From assembly GCA_964545665.1 (NCBI GenBank), contig CAZJGF010000072.1:1-8219 (forward strand): a DNA stretch of 8,219 bases, in the 5' to 3' direction. The notes below the pieces were generated by a model that saw only the letters and a program-made list of their open reading frames with translations, had not been told where the DNA came from and did not search any database. The DNA comes from CAZJGF01 sp964545665 (GTDB lineage: Bacteria > Chloroflexota > Dehalococcoidia > GIF9 > AB-539-J10). Shown here piece after piece: positions 6,198 through 8,219 of the stretch (the stretch's first letter is position 1; every line of letters begins with the position of its first letter). The position numbers were made by a program, and so were the translations under genes.

Positions 6198-7919
6198 TCA
6201 GGCCTTAGCCTCTATAGCTGTTTTTATTCTGGCTTTGGCCTCTGATAGTGATTGTAGCCCTACGTCTTCACCGTTTCTAAGACGAATTGATACGCTAGAT
6301 GAAGCTGCCTCCTTGTCACCGACTATGAGCATATAGGGAATCTTTGCCAGTTGGCCCTCTCTTATTTTCAGGTTCATTCTCTCAGAGCGGTCGTCAACTT
6401 TGGCGCGTATCTTCTCTTGCTGTAGTTCTTGTCTTATTCCGTCAGCATAATCACTATGGCGGTCTGCTATAGGGATTATCATCGCTTGGACTGGTGCTAA
6501 CCACACGGGAAAGGCACCACTATAGTGCTCAATCAGACAAGCTAGAAAGCGTTCCATGCTGCCCAAAACGGTACGGTGTATCATTGTAACAGTATACTCC
6601 AGTCCATCGCTACCAATGTAACAGACGTGGAACCGTTGTGGCAAGTTGAAATCAACCTGAATGGTAGGACCCTGCCAGCCATGCCCTATAGCGTCTTTGA
6701 GCTTAATATCAATTTTTGGTCCGTAGAAAACTCCTTGCCCCGGATCCACCTTGTAAGGCGTCTCAAGCTCGTCTAAGACACGCTTCAAGGATCCGGTAGC
6801 TTGTTCCCACATTGGAATTGTGCCCGCATATTTTTCCGGGCGCGTAGATAATAGCACCTCATAATCATTAAAACCAAAAGTAGTCATCATAAACTGCGAC
6901 AGTCTCACAACCCCAGCTACTTCCGCCTCGATTTGGTCAGAGCGACAGAAAATGTGGGCGTCATCCTGTGTGAAGCCTCTTACCCTAGCCAGACCATATA
7001 ATACGCCTGCCCGTTCATAGCGGTATACCGTGCCTAACTCGGCATACCTCAAAGGCAAATCACGATAACTGCGTAGCTGACTCTTGTAGATCATGATATG
7101 TCCCAGGCAATTCATGGGTTTCAATATATATTGTTTCCCTTCTACATCCATTGGCGAATATAAGTAATCACGGTAGAAATCCCAATGTCCGCTAGTTTTC
7201 CACAAGTCTATCTTAGCAATGTGAGGGGTGTAGACAATGTCATAGCCCTGCTTAATGTGCTCTTCTTTCCAGAAATCCTCGATAATCTGCCGAATCAAGG
7301 CACCTTTGGGATGCCAACAAATTAAGCCAGGGCCAATTTCCTCATGAATACTGAAAAGGTCAAGCTCCTTGCCTAGCCTTCTATGGTCTCGTTTGGCAGC
7401 TTCAGCTTGCTGAACCAAGTAGTCTTCGAGATCGGCCTGGCTATCAAAAGCTACACCATAAATCCTTTGCAACATAGGCCGCTTTTCATCACCCCGCCAG
7501 TATGCTCCGGCTATATGTGTGAGTTTAAAAGCACCGATCTCACCGGTGGAAGCTACATGCGGACCCCGGCACAAATCGGTGAAGGAGCCTTGAGCATAAG
7601 TGGTTACCATGGCGTCAGGAAGCTCATCGATGAGCTCCAACTTATAGGGCTGGTCGACAAAGAGACGCCGTGCTGCTTCTTTGCTCAGCTCCTTTGTAGC
7701 AAAAGGTAAGTTGTCATCTATGATCTCCCTCATCTTGTTCTCAATCAGAGTCAAATCCTCCGGCGTTAATGAGCGTGGCAAATCAAAGTCATAATAGAAG
7801 CCATTTTCGATAGCTGGCCCTATTCCAAACTTAGCCTGAGGGAAAAGGGATTGCACTGCCTCAGCCATCACATGTGCGGCAGAATGTCGCATTATTTCCA
7901 GTTTCTCCTCTTTGTTCAT
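6198..7919 (-). CDS. thrS: Threonyl-tRNA synthetase lacking the N-terminal TGS domain
   Basis: Class II synthetase that charges tRNA-Thr. It has 573 aa, about 70 fewer than E. coli ThrRS (642), because it starts almost directly at the N2 editing domain. Editing residues are present: H12 and H16 (HSAAH), and C117 and H121 (DLCRGPH). These remove Ser from tRNA-Thr. The catalytic core shows the zinc ligands C271 (PMNCLGH), H322 (DDAHIFC) and H448 (MIHRTVLGS), motif 2 about 297-326 (YRYERAG, RVRGFTQDDAH) and motif 3 with R457 (GSMERF). The anticodon-binding domain is about 473-573 (PVWLAPVQAMIIPI, VDDRSERMNLKIR). It starts with ATG at 7919; upstream in frame there is no TGS-like sequence and a TGA lies at 7955-7953. 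The ribosome binding site is weak (GAGAA at 7931-7927). The TGA stop is in frame with infC. First gene of the operon. Confidence 0.97.
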   Translation of the reverse strand: MNKEEKLEIMRHSAAHVMAEAVQSLFPQAKFGIGPAIENGFYYDFDLPRSLTPEDLTLIENKMREIIDDNLPFATKELSKEAARRLFVDQPYKLELIDELPDAMVTTYAQGSFTDLCRGPHVASTGEIGAFKLTHIAGAYWRGDEKRPMLQRIYGVAFDSQADLEDYLVQQAEAAKRDHRRLGKELDLFSIHEEIGPGLICWHPKGALIRQIIEDFWKEEHIKQGYDIVYTPHIAKIDLWKTSGHWDFYRDYLYSPMDVEGKQYILKPMNCLGHIMIYKSQLRSYRDLPLRYAELGTVYRYERAGVLYGLARVRGFTQDDAHIFCRSDQIEAEVAGVVRLSQFMMTTFGFNDYEVLLSTRPEKYAGTIPMWEQATGSLKRVLDELETPYKVDPGQGVFYGPKIDIKLKDAIGHGWQGPTIQVDFNLPQRFHVCYIGSDGLEYTVTMIHRTVLGSMERFLACLIEHYSGAFPVWLAPVQAMIIPIADRHSDYADGIRQELQQEKIRAKVDDRSERMNLKIREGQLAKIPYMLIVGDKEAASSSVSIRLRNGEDVGLQSLSEAKARIKTAIEAKA

Positions 7920-7938
7920 CCTTGAATTCTCATGGCAT
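7916..7938 (-). promoter_or_regulatory. Two nested mini-ORFs leading into the thrS start
   Basis: On the minus strand ATG CCA TGA (7938-7930) is followed by ATG AGA ATT CAA GGA TGA (7933-7916). Each stop overlaps the next start as ATGA, and the last TGA overlaps the thrS ATG (7919-7917). The stretch could feed terminating ribosomes into thrS, whose own ribosome binding site is weak. Neither mini-ORF has a clear Shine-Dalgarno sequence, so chance is a real possibility. Confidence 0.2.
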
Positions 7939-8003
7939 GGTAAATAGAAAATTCACGCTAGGAACAAAGCACACAAGGGGAAGTCCTGTTGAGAATTTCG
8001 AAT

Positions 8004-8032
8004 ATCACAAGCCCACAACTTGCATCTTCCAA
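8004..8032 (-). promoter_or_regulatory. Possible sigma-70-type promoter upstream of thrS
   Basis: On the minus strand TTGGAA (8032-8027) and TGTGAT (8009-8004) are separated by 17 bases. Each matches four of six consensus positions. It is the best pair I found in the leader, about 85 bases before thrS. Weak evidence; the operon could instead be read from a promoter upstream of the tRNA. Confidence 0.2.
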
Positions 8033-8146
8033 CTAGTTGATATTATTTCAAATCTTCCTTTTCTATTACGGCGGTAGCTGACGAGGTAGCCAGAACTGTC
8101 TTCCATTTAGCCCTGCTCTGTGTACTTACACCTTCCGGTTTTGTCC

Positions 8147-8163
8147 TATTATTCTGGATAATA
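8147..8163 (-). repeat. A/T hairpin immediately downstream of tRNA-Val
   Basis: A perfect 6-bp inverted repeat, TATTAT with ATAATA around a 5-base loop, begins 1 base after the tRNA 3' end. It is too weak and lacks the U-run for a factor-independent terminator. It may mark the tRNA 3' processing boundary, which would allow read-through into thrS. Confidence 0.4.
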
Positions 8164-8164
8164 A

Positions 8165-8219
8165 TGGGCAGTACTGGACTTGAACCAGTGACCTCTGCGA
8201 TGTCAACGCAGCGCTCTAA
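8165..8219 (-). tRNA. tRNA-Val (anticodon GAC), 3' portion; 5' end beyond the window
   Basis: Reading the minus strand from the right edge gives the end of the D-arm (TTAGAGC), then an anticodon stem CTGCG/CGCAG closing the 7-base loop TTGACAT. The central GAC decodes valine GUC/GUU codons. A 5-base variable loop (AGGTC) follows, then the T-arm ACTGG/CCAGT with loop TTCAAGT, the acceptor strand ACTGCCC and discriminator A (8165). The CCA end is not encoded (TTA follows). The 55 visible bases correspond to about tRNA position 20 to 73. The 5' acceptor strand and most of the D-loop lie outside the window, so acceptor pairing cannot be checked. It is on the same strand as thrS, 245 bases upstream, and may share its transcript. 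Confidence 0.93.

Larger units (their letters stand above)
7920..8164 (-). other. Leader region between tRNA-Val and thrS, no confident gene
   Basis: These 245 bases contain no convincing coding sequence. I looked for a T-box (the conserved AGGGTGGNACC-type element followed by a terminator) and did not find one; there is also no run of Thr codons for attenuation. What is present: an A/T hairpin just after the tRNA, a GTGTA-AG-TACAC inverted repeat (8131-8120), a perfect 10-base palindrome CAACTAGTTG (8039-8030), a possible promoter, and two tiny ORFs abutting the thrS start. Confidence 0.5.

Noticed and set aside
7874..8077. Plus-strand open frame of 67 codons across the thrS start and leader
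   Set aside because: Antisense to the thrS start, no ribosome binding site, no recognisable protein features; likely chance.
8075..8092. Leader hairpin UGGCU-ACCUCGUC-AGCUA with CGU in the loop, as a tRNA-Thr anticodon mimic for ThrRS autoregulation
   Set aside because: E. coli thrS is controlled by such mimics, but this stem is short, has a G-U pair and an 8-base loop, lies about 155 bases before thrS and has no second domain. Chance is more likely.
8072..8092. Direct repeat GGTAGC twice within about 20 bases
   Set aside because: Only six bases long and two copies; no larger array.
7920..8164. T-box riboswitch before thrS
   Set aside because: No T-box consensus and no terminator/antiterminator pair found in the leader.

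Overview
This window carries an ordinary bacterial translation-apparatus locus. I found no sign of a mobile element, CRISPR array, phage or defence system. Nearly every base is coding. Base composition looks moderate (near 50% GC by eye) and shows no obvious break between genes. The organism is a bacterium. A threonyl-tRNA synthetase without the TGS domain, together with the look of the IF3, ThrRS and ProRS sequences, reminds me of Chloroflexota, possibly Dehalococcoidia. That assignment is from memory of family features and is only moderately supported.

Layout. On the plus strand, the 3' part of proS (prolyl-tRNA synthetase) runs from the left edge to 1615. Everything else is on the minus strand and reads right to left. 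It begins with the 3' portion of a tRNA-Val(GAC) gene at the right edge (8219-8165). A leader of about 245 bases without a confident gene follows (8164-7920). Then come thrS (7919-6198), infC (6173-5625), rpmI (5638-5441), rplT (5400-5029), pheS (5051-4011) and pheT (3994-1592). The six minus-strand genes are packed with gaps of at most 40 bases or with overlaps of 14 and 23 bases, so they very probably form one operon. proS and pheT converge tail to tail and overlap by 24 bases.

How the genes work together. ThrRS, PheRS (alpha2beta2 from pheS and pheT) and ProRS charge tRNAs. IF3 controls initiation and start-codon fidelity. L35 and L20 are large-subunit proteins. The order thrS-infC-rpmI-rplT-pheS-pheT is the classic arrangement known from Escherichia coli, without the pheM leader or ihfA.

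The most informative detail is the start of infC. The conserved IF3 N-terminus extends upstream of the first ATG/GTG/TTG-type codon, and the best start is a non-canonical AUA (6173) behind a GGGTGAG ribosome-binding site. This fits the known use of rare AUN start codons for IF3 autoregulation. Other details are a TTG start for rplT, a GTG start for pheT, a pheS start buried in rplT next to a small hairpin, and two tiny nested ORFs running into the thrS start codon.
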